In this document: positions 25,601 to 32,825 of the stretch, piece after piece | Numbering within the stretch: position 1 is the stretch's first letter | Layout: the number at the start of each line of letters is the position of its first letter | Assembly: GCA_934373635.1 (NCBI GenBank) | Contig: CAKROZ010000012.1 | Span: 1 to 35,576 of the forward strand | Reading direction: 5' to 3' | Source: an uncultured Eubacteriales bacterium | GTDB taxonomy: Bacteria > Bacillota > Clostridia > Oscillospirales > CAG-272 | DNA: 35,576 nt | The notes under the pieces: model-generated | What the model was told of the DNA's origin: nothing | The model's database searches: none | What the model saw: the letters and a program-made list of their open reading frames with translations, nothing else | Translations under genes and position numbers: made by a program

Positions 25601-26223
25601 TGAACGAAAAGCTTCGCGATCTTCAGACCTTCTACATCACGAACCACAGGACTCTGATCGCAGAGCGTATCATCGATGTAAAGGAGCAGGCAGAGAACCT
25701 CGCGACGCTTGAAAACGAGGCGATCGAACAGCTCGACCGTCAGATCGCCGTGGCGATAGACCTCGCGTTTGATGAAATGCGCGAAGATCCTGCGAATGCG
25801 GGACGCGGCATCCACCTCACGGTGGACCGTGACGCAACGCTTGCCACGATTGCAAAGCAGGTCGGTCTGACCGACGCTTCTTCTCTCGGTGAAAAGCTTG
25901 TTGCCCGTGTCGATGAGGTGATCGCAAAGTATACGAAAAAATACGAAAACTATTCCGAAAATCCGTATGATTTGTCCTTCACGCTTGCGGCGTATGCGAG
26001 TGTGCATAAGTATCTGACCGACTCGGTTGCGACCGCATCCGCCGATGAGTACGAATTCACCGATTACACCTGCGACAACAACAATGTCATTCTTGTGACC
26101 TATTCCGACGGGACCCGCGAGGTCCGCTTCCTCCTGAATTACAACGTATATCCCGTAAATGTCAGAATGGAAGACGGAACGATGCACACACTTGCAAAAT
26201 ACGGATTCGAGAGAATCGGATAA
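22693..26223 (+). CDS. DUF5696-type large secreted protein, glycoside-hydrolase-like
   Basis: A 1176-residue protein with a type I signal peptide (about 1-31, ending MKASA) and no lipobox or C-terminal anchor. Its overall make-up matches my memory of DUF5696 proteins, which occur beside YIP1 and sugar ABC genes. A beta-rich half (to about residue 620) contains YFGAGDMDGKDGYIFYPDG. The second half alternates strands and helices like a TIM barrel: LYVETFGAM, FGVYPDFDFQYIN, SLSVSTLGSDLNSDF, and GMVLHGSISYTGTPLNYS (about 890-920), a pattern found at barrel ends in several glycosidases. Candidate acids (Asp and Glu in these strands) cannot be assigned as catalytic by eye. Likely role: extracellular glycan binding or cleavage feeding the importer. 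The ATG follows AAAGGAGG. Confidence 0.75.
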   Translation: MRLKRILSFVMASLMTLTCIFAILPMKASAAYSESTVGSTTLPKDTVKAIVEAAYKYEYKTAEEMLAYEESEGYLDSATYRDADGTPLYSLYVNRYTGVIYYKNEKSGQILTSNPTDVYSVTRNKQDNNNTANLLYSQLIIAYTEIATSSSREYNSTRDAALRAQISVSAIKDGLRVNYILGNTANRYLLPGMIKAEAFEEKILVPLIERYQEMLEDYCSEAYPGADFIFLDGYTTKAGVKLEIRTNGYIDYEALQNYLFDTQRFYRDDANARKIVRPLNTAILSFMNEDTGYSIQNPKYYLNRIEADETDSIAKTMLEKMYKDYPITEEGYAIYIFNPKASSGTRATYARTITSYCPTYNFAEMYADEREVGYVAETEQNAVFRVALEYTFAEDGSLLVRLPANSVTYDSTLYHVTSISSLPYFGAGDMDGKDGYIFYPDGSGTIVDFSDFYNDTKKTSVSLTSSIYGQDFAYSKVSGQHREQITLPVYGMVGEVGRGASLKLPPEDERETVKSGFFAVVEEGMSMTNLSFRSGGSEHKYATVFPEFMPYPADEYDLSQTISVGASGTYAMVADTQYTGSFVTRYKMLADDSVIGARARERDSETYYPATYVGMAAYYRNLLRESGVLSALSTDTEDIPLYVETFGAMQIRDKFLSFPITKTIALTSFGDVIAMYGDFSQAGIKNVNFKLTGYMNGGMEYTYPVKTRWERAVGGDDGFRNLIKQAETTSSQDGSHFGVYPDFDFQYINETALFDGVSLGRHVSRMVDNRYASKQIYNAIAGEFESFFNMVVTPEALDSLYDSFSKNYGKYGAKSLSVSTLGSDLNSDFNEDVLTTREEARARVEAVLARMKEEDGYEIMTSVGNSYVLKYAKHLTGVATDSSHFRFSSYAVPFLGMVLHGSISYTGTPLNYSGSPEYDLLRSVESGAYPSYILCYENTSHLKEDENLNKYYGVDYTTWFDSVKSTYTMLNEKLRDLQTFYITNHRTLIAERIIDVKEQAENLATLENEAIEQLDRQIAVAIDLAFDEMREDPANAGRGIHLTVDRDATLATIAKQVGLTDASSLGEKLVARVDEVIAKYTKKYENYSENPYDLSFTLAAYASVHKYLTDSVATASADEYEFTDYTCDNNNVILVTYSDGTREVRFLLNYNVYPVNVRMEDGTMHTLAKYGFERIG

Positions 26224-26235
26224 GGAGGGAAAGCC

Positions 26236-27186
26236 ATGGATAAACAGTTAAGAATTCCGAAGCGTCACGCTTCCTTGGAAAAGAGAAAAGCCCGCGCGGG
26301 TTATCTCTTTGTCGCGCCCTTCCTTATCGGTGTCCTTTTGATCTATCTTCCGATCCTTCTCGACTCGATCTGGTTCAGCTTTAACAATGTCAATATTGCA
26401 GTCGATCCCGCCACCAACAACCGCATCATTGTTTTGACTCCGCAGGGCTTTAAGTTTTACGTGGAGGCATTCACAACCGACCCGCAGTTTGTCACAAAAC
26501 TGCTCTCGGGTATTCAGCAGCTCGTCTTCGAGGTTCCTGCCATCATCATTTTCTCCCTGTTCATCGCGGTGGTACTGAACCAGAAGATGCTCGGCAGAGC
26601 GGCGTTTCGCGCGATTTTCTTCATTCCCGTTATCATTTCGACGGGTCTGATGGAGTCCATTAATGCGCAGGATTTGATGTCAGGTGCGGCGGAGGGCGGT
26701 ATTAACGATGGTTCGGGCGGCGGCGGTGCATCGCAGATCATCTCTGCGCTCGATGTTGAGTTGCTCTTCGAGAACATGAAGGTCGGCGGCGATCTCGTCA
26801 AGTACGTCGTCAGTCTCGTCAACAACGTTTACAACATCATCAACTATTCCGGCGTACAGATGCTGATCTTCCTCGCGGGACTTCAGTCGATCTCGCCCGC
26901 TATCTATGAGGCGAGCCAGATCGAGGGTGCGACGGCATGGGAGACCTTCTGGAAGATCACCTTCCCGATGATTTCACCGATGATCCTCGTCAACACCGTC
27001 TATACCATCATTGACTCTTTCACAAAGCAGAGCAATGTGACAATGGCGTATATCTCCGGTATCTATAGCGGAAACGAATCCAAAGCGACTGCCATGTCGT
27101 GGATTTACTTCCTTGTGGTTATCCTGATTATCGCCATCGTAGCGGGTATCGCATCCACATTCATCTTCTACCAACGGAAAGATTAG
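26236..27186 (+). CDS. Carbohydrate-type ABC permease, MalF/UgpA-like (pair B)
   Basis: A 316-residue permease with a basic N-terminus, about six transmembrane segments and the EAA loop YEASQIEGATAWETFWKITFP. An extended extracytoplasmic loop (about residues 140-190), with GAAEGGINDGSGGGGAS, separates the third and fourth helices and is unusually long and glycine-rich for the family. It may contact the neighbouring large extracellular proteins. It starts 12 bases after the DUF5696 gene and is followed by its presumed partner after 11 bases. It is clearly divergent from the pair A permease. Confidence 0.92.
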   Translation: MDKQLRIPKRHASLEKRKARAGYLFVAPFLIGVLLIYLPILLDSIWFSFNNVNIAVDPATNNRIIVLTPQGFKFYVEAFTTDPQFVTKLLSGIQQLVFEVPAIIIFSLFIAVVLNQKMLGRAAFRAIFFIPVIISTGLMESINAQDLMSGAAEGGINDGSGGGGASQIISALDVELLFENMKVGGDLVKYVVSLVNNVYNIINYSGVQMLIFLAGLQSISPAIYEASQIEGATAWETFWKITFPMISPMILVNTVYTIIDSFTKQSNVTMAYISGIYSGNESKATAMSWIYFLVVILIIAIVAGIASTFIFYQRKD

Positions 27187-27197
27187 GAGGATAAACG

Positions 27198-28244
27198 ATG
27201 GATACGAAAACCGTAGTTACCAAAGAAACAAAGAATCGCATCCGCGTGAATTACGAAGGCAAGCTTACTTTCGGCGAGCGCCTGAAAAAGAAGCTCACGA
27301 CCTCCAACACGTGGAAAAAGGTTTTGCTCAATATTTTCCGCTTCGTCTTGATGCTCGGTGTCTCTTACGTTATTCTTTACCCCTTCTTTGCAAGAATCGC
27401 CGGCTCTTTCATGACAAAGGAAGATGTTATTGATCCGACCGTTTCACTCATTCCGAAGCACTTCACACTTGAGATCTACCATTACCTGATTGTGGAGAAT
27501 CATTATTTCCAGGCTCTTCTGAACACGACGGTTCTGTCCTTGCTTTGCGCATTGATTCAGACCTTCATTGCCTGTCTCATCGGTTACGGACTCGCAAAGT
27601 TCAAGTTTAGGGGAAACAAGGCGGTCATGCTTGCCGTCGTCCTGACGATGATCATCCCGCACAGAACGTTGAAGCTCGCGCTCCTTCAGCACTTCGTCTT
27701 CTTCGACATCGGAAAGGTGCTCTCGTGGGACTATCCCGGCATTTTCGAATTGATTACCGGAAGCCCTCTGCACCTCGAGAACAGCTATTGGCCGCTCGTG
27801 ATCCTTTCGATCTGTGGCTTGGCGTTCAAGAACGGTCTTTACATCTACATGATGCGACAGTTCTTCAAAGGCGTTCCCGACGAGCTCGAAGAGTCGGCGT
27901 ATGTGGACGGTTCGGGCGTGTTCCGCACCTTCTTCCAGATCATTCTTCCGCTTTCGATCCCGATGATGATCACCATCTTCCTCTTTGCCTTCTCATGGCA
28001 GTGGACAGATGAGTTTTACACAACGTTGTTCTTTATCGATGACCGAAACAAAACTTACTTGATGCCCGATGTATATACGACTCCGCCTCCGTCACTGGAA
28101 ACCACCTACGGCGGTCAGAGTCTCTATTACAGCGTTATCAGTAACACCGCAGGTATGATGATCATCGCTCCCCTTGTCATTGTGTATCTCTTCTGTCAGA
28201 GATACCTCGTACAGGGAATCGAGAGATCCGGACTTGTCGGATAA
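27198..28244 (+). CDS. Carbohydrate-type ABC permease, MalG-like (pair B)
   Basis: A 348-residue permease, longer than its pair A counterpart (291) because of a basic N-terminal extension of about 45 residues before the first membrane helix and a longer last periplasm-facing region (YTTPPPSLETTYGGQSLYYS). The EAA loop is intact: LEESAYVDGSGVFRTFFQIILP. It is the last gene of the operon, which ends at the terminator at 28254-28300. No ATPase follows, so an MsmX/UgpC-type ATPase encoded elsewhere is expected to power both permease pairs. Confidence 0.92.
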   Translation: MDTKTVVTKETKNRIRVNYEGKLTFGERLKKKLTTSNTWKKVLLNIFRFVLMLGVSYVILYPFFARIAGSFMTKEDVIDPTVSLIPKHFTLEIYHYLIVENHYFQALLNTTVLSLLCALIQTFIACLIGYGLAKFKFRGNKAVMLAVVLTMIIPHRTLKLALLQHFVFFDIGKVLSWDYPGIFELITGSPLHLENSYWPLVILSICGLAFKNGLYIYMMRQFFKGVPDELEESAYVDGSGVFRTFFQIILPLSIPMMITIFLFAFSWQWTDEFYTTLFFIDDRNKTYLMPDVYTTPPPSLETTYGGQSLYYSVISNTAGMMIIAPLVIVYLFCQRYLVQGIERSGLVG

Positions 28245-28253
28245 TTTCAAATC

Positions 28254-28300
28254 AAAAACCGCCGCAAACGGTGCTTCGGCATCCGCTTGCGACGGTTTTT
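28254..28300 (+). terminator. Terminator of the large ABC operon with UUCG loop
   Basis: A long imperfect stem (28254-28274 with 28279-28300; core CCGCCGCAAACGG opposite CCGCTTGCGACGG) is closed by C-UUCG-G, an exceptionally stable tetraloop, and followed by T5. It lies 10 bases after the stop of the last permease. Confidence 0.9.
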
Positions 28301-28426
28301 GAATCACAGGGAAAGTAGTAGGAAAATTCCTTGACTCTATTTCAATGTTGAGGTAAGCTCAAAAAAATAACAAAAAACGGGTATAAAGAGAAAAATCTGT
28401 TAGATATCTTCTCCGGTACAAACATC

Positions 28427-28483
28427 GCGTAGAAACACGGAGGATATTTCCGCCTCGTTTCAACCTCTTCCGTGTTTCTACGC
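28427..28483. repeat. Perfect 15-bp inverted repeat
   Basis: GCGTAGAAACACGGA (28427-28441) is exactly complementary to 28469-28483, and G-U pairing extends the stem by about three. No T tract follows on either strand, so it is not a standard terminator. It lies in the 333-base gap between the ABC operon and rlmH, both of which point toward it, so it may still help end transcription. No gene is visible in the gap. Confidence 0.6.
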
Positions 28484-28577
28484 CCTCTTCGGCGACTTTA
28501 TTCTATTCTCTTTGTTTTTTGCTCCGGCTATTGACAAAGCGCCAATTCTTTTACCAATGCGGTTCGAATCCTTCTCC

Positions 28578-29057
28578 TTATTTGTGGTATTTCCTCCCAG
28601 TGAGGATGGAGAAGGAGCGATACAGTGCTTCGGCCAAAATGACACGCATGAGCTGATGCGGAAAGGTGAGACGGGAGACGGAAAGCCGCTCCTTTGCCGC
28701 CGCCTTGACCGCGGGGGAGAGCCCGTGGGAAGAACCGATGATCAGGGTGATCTTTCCCACCGCGTCCGCCGCACGACCGAGCAGTGCGGCGAGTGACTCG
28801 GAGTCATACTCCTTTCCCTCAACACACAGGGCGATCGGGTAGGAGCCCTTCGGAATTTTCGAAAGGATCTTCGCCCCCTCTTCAGCGAGCGCACGCTCGA
28901 TTTCTCCCGCGTCGTCTTCGTTTGCGATGCGGACCTCTTTGATCTCGATCTCTTCGACTCTGCAATAAGCGCCGAGCCGTTTTTTGTATTCGGCAAGCGC
29001 TGCCGCGAGGTAGTCCTCCTTCAGCGTGCCGACGGTAATCAGAGTCAGCTGTGTCAT
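28578..29057 (-). CDS. rlmH: 23S rRNA (pseudouridine1915-N3)-methyltransferase
   Basis: RlmH is a SPOUT-class methyltransferase that modifies pseudouridine 1915 of 23S rRNA with S-adenosylmethionine on the assembled 70S ribosome. The 159-residue length is the family standard. It has the N-terminal ITVGTLKEDY, the knot region LIIGSSHGL and the C-terminal signature LTFPHQLMRVILAEALYRS ending RKYHK. The frame is open further upstream into the desulfurase gene, but the ATG at 29057 gives the exact family length. It follows the cysteine desulfurase after only 4 bases, so it is the last gene of the murD operon. Confidence 0.95.
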   Translation of the reverse strand: MTQLTLITVGTLKEDYLAAALAEYKKRLGAYCRVEEIEIKEVRIANEDDAGEIERALAEEGAKILSKIPKGSYPIALCVEGKEYDSESLAALLGRAADAVGKITLIIGSSHGLSPAVKAAAKERLSVSRLTFPHQLMRVILAEALYRSFSILTGRKYHK

Positions 29058-29061
29058 GGCG

Positions 29062-30234
29062 TCACCGGATGCGCGAGAGCTTCGCCAGCCCGTGCATGAG
29101 CGCCGCGACGAGCAGGTCGACCTCTTCCGTTGTGTTGCGGTAGGAGAAGCTGACGCGGATTGATGTGTCCGCTTCCGCCGCCGTCCGCCCGAAGGCAATG
29201 AGCGCGGAAGAAAGGTGCCCCCCTCCGTTTGAAGAGCAGGCAGAGCCGGACGAGACGCAGATTCCCTCCGAGGAGAGATAGTGCAGCATGGTCTCGCTCT
29301 TGATCTTCGGAAGCGTCAGATTCAGGATGTGCGGCGCGTGTCGCGGAGGGAGAACGGGACGGACGTTCGCAAGGGAAGGCTCGCTTGCAAGCCGTTCGAG
29401 CAGATACGACCGCAACGCCTCCGTCATTTCCGCCCGCGCGGAGAATTCCGCCGCACCGTCGGTCGCTGCGACGGCAAAGGCGGCGATCCCCGGGACATTT
29501 TCCGTCCCCGAGCGAAGCCCGCCCTCCTGCCCGCCGCCGAGGATCCACGGGGCAAGCCCGCGCTTTTTCAGAAGCTCGGAGGAAACATAGAGCGCTCCGA
29601 CCCCCTTCGGACCTTCGATTTTGTGAGAAGAGATCGTCATCATGTCCGCCCCGAGCGCCCGCGGGGACGCGGGGACCTTCAGATAGCCCTGCGTCGCGTC
29701 AATATGAAGCACCGCCTCGGGCGATCTTTCCTTCATCAGACGGGAGACGGCGGCAAGATCGTAGAGCGCGCCCGTCTCGTTGTTGACGAGCATCATCGTG
29801 ACCAGCACCACGTCGGGCGTCATTTCCCGCCTGAGTGCCTCTGGGTCGAGCACGCCGCCCGCCGTCGGGATCTCGACGACCTTGACCCCTTCGGTGCCGA
29901 GCGCTCGAAGCACTTCGGACACCGATGCGTGCTCTCCCGCCGTCGTCAGAATCTTCGCACCGCGACGGTATCGTTCCTTCGCGTGAAGGCGACCGAAGAT
30001 GGCGAGATTGTTCGCCTCGGTGCCGCTCGCCGTAAATACGAGTGTTCCCGCAGGAGAGCCGAGCGTGCGGAGGATCGCCTCACGCGCCGCCGTGATCTCC
30101 CGCTCTGCCGCAAAGCCGAGCGCGTGCAGGGAAGAGGGATTCCCGAAGACCGAGCGGGAAACCTCGATATATTTTTCGAGTGCGCGCTCCGAAATGCGGG
30201 TCGTTGCACTGTTGTCAAAATAAACGGTATTCAT
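29062..30234 (-). CDS. Second cysteine desulfurase (NifS/IscS-like)
   Basis: A 390-residue PLP-dependent desulfurase. It has YFDNSATT at the N-terminus, the PLP Lys205 in SSHKIEGPKG and the catalytic Cys333 in CVSSGSACSS. It differs clearly from the copy at 12437-13621. It is not next to a scaffold or tRNA-thiolation gene: it overlaps the lipoprotein gene by 4 bases (ATGA) at its start and runs 4 bases short of rlmH. Possible roles are sulfur supply for tRNA thiolation or other sulfur-carrier pathways. The context does not decide. Confidence 0.93.
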   Translation of the reverse strand: MNTVYFDNSATTRISERALEKYIEVSRSVFGNPSSLHALGFAAEREITAAREAILRTLGSPAGTLVFTASGTEANNLAIFGRLHAKERYRRGAKILTTAGEHASVSEVLRALGTEGVKVVEIPTAGGVLDPEALRREMTPDVVLVTMMLVNNETGALYDLAAVSRLMKERSPEAVLHIDATQGYLKVPASPRALGADMMTISSHKIEGPKGVGALYVSSELLKKRGLAPWILGGGQEGGLRSGTENVPGIAAFAVAATDGAAEFSARAEMTEALRSYLLERLASEPSLANVRPVLPPRHAPHILNLTLPKIKSETMLHYLSSEGICVSSGSACSSNGGGHLSSALIAFGRTAAEADTSIRVSFSYRNTTEEVDLLVAALMHGLAKLSRIR

Positions 30235-31265
30235 CGGATGTGAAGCTTCTCCGTCATTTTCGTTACTTCGTCGAGATGTGTCGCATAGTCGCCCTCTTTT
30301 GCCGTGTAGGTGAAGACAAAGCCCTTGGTCGACGTCACCGCAAGCACCTGATAGACGTGATAGACCTCCCCTTCAAAAAGGTAGGTGTATTCGTAGGCAA
30401 CGGCACGCTTCGCGTTGGCAAAGGTAAGCTCTTCGTTTTCTCTCAGAACGGTGAGCTCGGTGACAAAGGTCGAAAGCTCTTCCTTGCGTTCCTTGAAATA
30501 GTCCGCGACGCTGACTCCCGTGCGGGTCGCCTCGGACATCGTGACGCTCGCACCGTCCGCCGCGACCGCACCGATGATGCCCGTCGTCAGCGTCGGCGTG
30601 AAGGTCGGCGAAAGATAAAAGTCAAAGCCCGCTACCACACCGTCGGAGATCAGAAGATAGCCGTCCCCGTCACGCTCATATACCTTGTCGTCGGGAGACT
30701 TGTCCGTCTTTTCGATGAATTTAATCGAAGAAATGACGCTCCGCGCCTTCTCGACATAGGTTTCATACGGCGTCTTGTCCGCTCCGTCCGCCTTCGTGTC
30801 GGGCGCGGTGTAGGTGTAAAGGTAGGCTCGTCCCTCGAATCTCGCAAGGATCTGCAAGGTGCGGAAGCTCTTCTCCTGATAAGTATAGGTATAAACATAG
30901 GAAACGGCATCCTCCGCATTCCCGAGCGTGCAGGCAGTGCCCTCTTCCACTTTCGCCACACCGAAAGAGGCAGGGAAGGAAGCAAAGCTCCTCTCGAAAT
31001 ACTCCGCCGTGCTCTCTCCGTCGGAAAGCTCGGTCGCCGTGAGCGAGACCGATGCGGGCGTCAGGGGAGAAACATACGCGGCGCTGACGTCACCGAGGTT
31101 CGATACCGTCCATTCCTCGGGGACGAAGAAATAATAGCCGAGCTCGCTTCCCCCCGCTGCGAGTTGCATCCCGTCGGGGATCTCCACCTCGCTCTTTCCC
31201 CCGCAGGACACGAGAGAGAAAAGTAGAGTCAGCGTGAGCAGAAATGATAGCCACCGTGTTTTCAT
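30231..31265 (-). CDS. Lipoprotein with two tandem PsbP-like domains
   Basis: A 344-residue exported lipoprotein. The N-terminus has basic residues, a hydrophobic stretch and the LVSC lipobox with Cys21. The rest is two copies of the same beta-rich domain (about residues 30-185 and 205-344). Each has a strand like YYFFVPEEW or FDFYLSPTF, a motif SVSL/SVTM with a following YFxxR, and a repeated block of the type AVSYVYTYTYQ / AVAYEYTYLFE ending in YTYTA. This resembles the PsbP-like / DUF1795 fold, a family of small Gram-positive surface proteins whose function is unclear. It lies 19 bases after murD and overlaps the desulfurase by 4 bases. Confidence 0.8.
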   Translation of the reverse strand: MKTRWLSFLLTLTLLFSLVSCGGKSEVEIPDGMQLAAGGSELGYYFFVPEEWTVSNLGDVSAAYVSPLTPASVSLTATELSDGESTAEYFERSFASFPASFGVAKVEEGTACTLGNAEDAVSYVYTYTYQEKSFRTLQILARFEGRAYLYTYTAPDTKADGADKTPYETYVEKARSVISSIKFIEKTDKSPDDKVYERDGDGYLLISDGVVAGFDFYLSPTFTPTLTTGIIGAVAADGASVTMSEATRTGVSVADYFKERKEELSTFVTELTVLRENEELTFANAKRAVAYEYTYLFEGEVYHVYQVLAVTSTKGFVFTYTAKEGDYATHLDEVTKMTEKLHIR

Positions 31266-31284
31266 GATCTGTTTTCCTTTTCTT

Positions 31285-32667
31285 TTATATTTCCTCGGGA
31301 ATCTCCTTCGTCAGCGAAAGCACTTCCTCGCGGAAGACATCGCCGCGCTCTTCGAAATTCCGAAATTCGTCAAAGCTTGTGGAGGCAGGGGAAAGAAGTA
31401 CCGTGTCCCCGCTCTCCGCTCCGCGGACGGCGAGACGCACCGCGTCCCGAAAATTCTTCGCCCGCAGTACGGGTGGTTTGCCCGCCCGCTCACAGGCGGC
31501 AAGCAGAGAGAAGACCTCCTCTCCCGTCTCCCCGAAAAGAATGATCTCCTTCGCTCTCGATAACAGGACGGGAACGAGCGCGTCGAAGGGCACGCCCTTG
31601 CCCTTTCCGCCGATGAGCAGGATCGGCGCTCCCGCCACCGCCGACAGCGTGGAGAGCGTGCGGGCGGGAGAGGAGTCGATGGAGGAATCCACATATCGCA
31701 CCCCGCCGCGCACGGCAACCGTTTCGATACGGTGCGGGATTCCCGAGAAGGTGCGGGCGACCGAAAGAATCCGCTCCTCGTCGGTATACCCGAGCGTGAG
31801 CGCGATTGCCGCCATGAAATTCTTGACATTGTACATGCCCGGAAGACGGATTTCCGAGAGAGGGAGGAGCCGCTTCCCGTCAAGGCAGATCGCCTCTTCC
31901 GACAGCGTGAGAACATGCCGCGCCCGATAACGGAGAAGAGAAGTTGCTCCCTCCTTCACCGAAAAGACGGCAAACGGGCGGATGCCCGAAAAGAGGGAAA
32001 CACATCCCTCGTCGTCTGCCGAAAGCACGGCGTCCTCGGCATTTGTCAGAATACGGGACTTTGCCTCTCTGTATTCCGCGAAATCTTTATGCCAGTTGAG
32101 ATGGTTCGGCGTCAGATTGGTGATGACCGCACGGCGGGTACGCGGCGCGAAATATTGAAGCTGAAAGCTCGAAAGCTCCGCCACGGTGACGGAATCCCGC
32201 CCCTCGGAGAGAAGCAGAGGGGAGAGCGCCCTCCCGATGTTCCCCGCGAGTCGGACGTCGCGTTCCCCGCCCGAAAGCAAGAGAGAGGTGAGCGTCGCCG
32301 TCGTGCTTTTTCCGTCCGAGCCCGTGACGGCAAAGACGGGAGCACGAGTGTTGTCGAAAAAAAATTCCGCATCCGACGAGAAGCGGCAACCCCGCGCCGC
32401 CGCGGCAAGCAGTCGTGCATCCTCCCGCCGTGCGGAAGGGGAAAAAAACAGAATGTCCTCCGATAATTCGTCGTAGATCGCATCCCCCGTATAGCATCGC
32501 ACCGCGAGAGAGGGGGAAAGGCACGCGGAGACTGCACGTTCCGTGCGGAGCGTCAGGGCGCGGGTGCCGAAATGCTCGAGTACGCGCACGACCCCGCGCG
32601 TCGAGGTGCCGAGCCCGAGGAGTCCCACCTTTTCACTTCCTTTGAGAGGGAGAAGAACCTTTGACAT
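31285..32667 (-). CDS. murD: UDP-N-acetylmuramoyl-L-alanine--D-glutamate ligase
   Basis: MurD adds D-glutamate to UDP-MurNAc-L-alanine in cytoplasmic peptidoglycan synthesis. The 460-residue length fits. Features are an N-terminal Rossmann-like UDP-binding domain (GLLGLGTSTRG), the ATP-binding P-loop GSDGKSTT (116-123), the central SSFQLQY and NLTPNHLNWHKDF motifs with the carbamoyl-lysine segment AKSRI, and C-terminal SSIDSSPARTLS and LLIGGKGKG. The usual mur/fts cluster genes are absent; instead it leads an operon with a lipoprotein, a desulfurase and rlmH. Its promoter is at 32710-32738. Confidence 0.96.
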   Translation of the reverse strand: MSKVLLPLKGSEKVGLLGLGTSTRGVVRVLEHFGTRALTLRTERAVSACLSPSLAVRCYTGDAIYDELSEDILFFSPSARREDARLLAAAARGCRFSSDAEFFFDNTRAPVFAVTGSDGKSTTATLTSLLLSGGERDVRLAGNIGRALSPLLLSEGRDSVTVAELSSFQLQYFAPRTRRAVITNLTPNHLNWHKDFAEYREAKSRILTNAEDAVLSADDEGCVSLFSGIRPFAVFSVKEGATSLLRYRARHVLTLSEEAICLDGKRLLPLSEIRLPGMYNVKNFMAAIALTLGYTDEERILSVARTFSGIPHRIETVAVRGGVRYVDSSIDSSPARTLSTLSAVAGAPILLIGGKGKGVPFDALVPVLLSRAKEIILFGETGEEVFSLLAACERAGKPPVLRAKNFRDAVRLAVRGAESGDTVLLSPASTSFDEFRNFEERGDVFREEVLSLTKEIPEEI

Positions 32668-32709
32668 GCGCTTCGTCCTTTTTCGGTGAAATGAAACATA
32701 CCACTTTCT

Positions 32710-32738
32710 ATTATAGGAGACTTCCGCGGAAAATGCAA
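32710..32738 (-). promoter_or_regulatory. Promoter of the murD operon
   Basis: On the minus strand TTGCAT and TATAAT are separated by 17 bases. AAAGGA, about 8 bases before the ATG of murD, follows some 25 bases downstream of the predicted start. Confidence 0.75.
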
Positions 32739-32764
32739 CCGGATGAAGAAAAATTTACAAAGTA

Positions 32765-32825
32765 CACGGGACTGTTGCCCGTGCGTCCGAGAATGTTTCT
32801 CCGACACACGGGTAACAGCCCCGTG
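32765..32825 (-). terminator. Long hairpin abutting the 3' end of RNase P RNA
   Basis: On the minus strand a 27-bp stem with two mismatches and two G-U wobbles (arms 32799-32825 and 32765-32791, loop of about 7) begins immediately after the RNase P RNA. The following sequence is only weakly T-rich (GTACTTTGTAAATTTTTC). It probably ends rnpB transcription and may also direct 3' processing. Confidence 0.6.

Noticed and set aside
22711..26187. Open frame of 1158 codons antisense to the DUF5696 gene
   Set aside because: It is the antisense shadow of a real gene in G+C-biased coding DNA. It has no ribosome site or promoter and its translation is Arg/Val/His-rich without recognisable domains. Similar shadows occur opposite glmM, the solute-binding protein and gapA.
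28560..28575. GGTTCGAATCC, a tRNA T-arm-like sequence
   Set aside because: The flanking bases do not form the T stem beyond two pairs, and no acceptor, anticodon or D arm can be drawn upstream or downstream.
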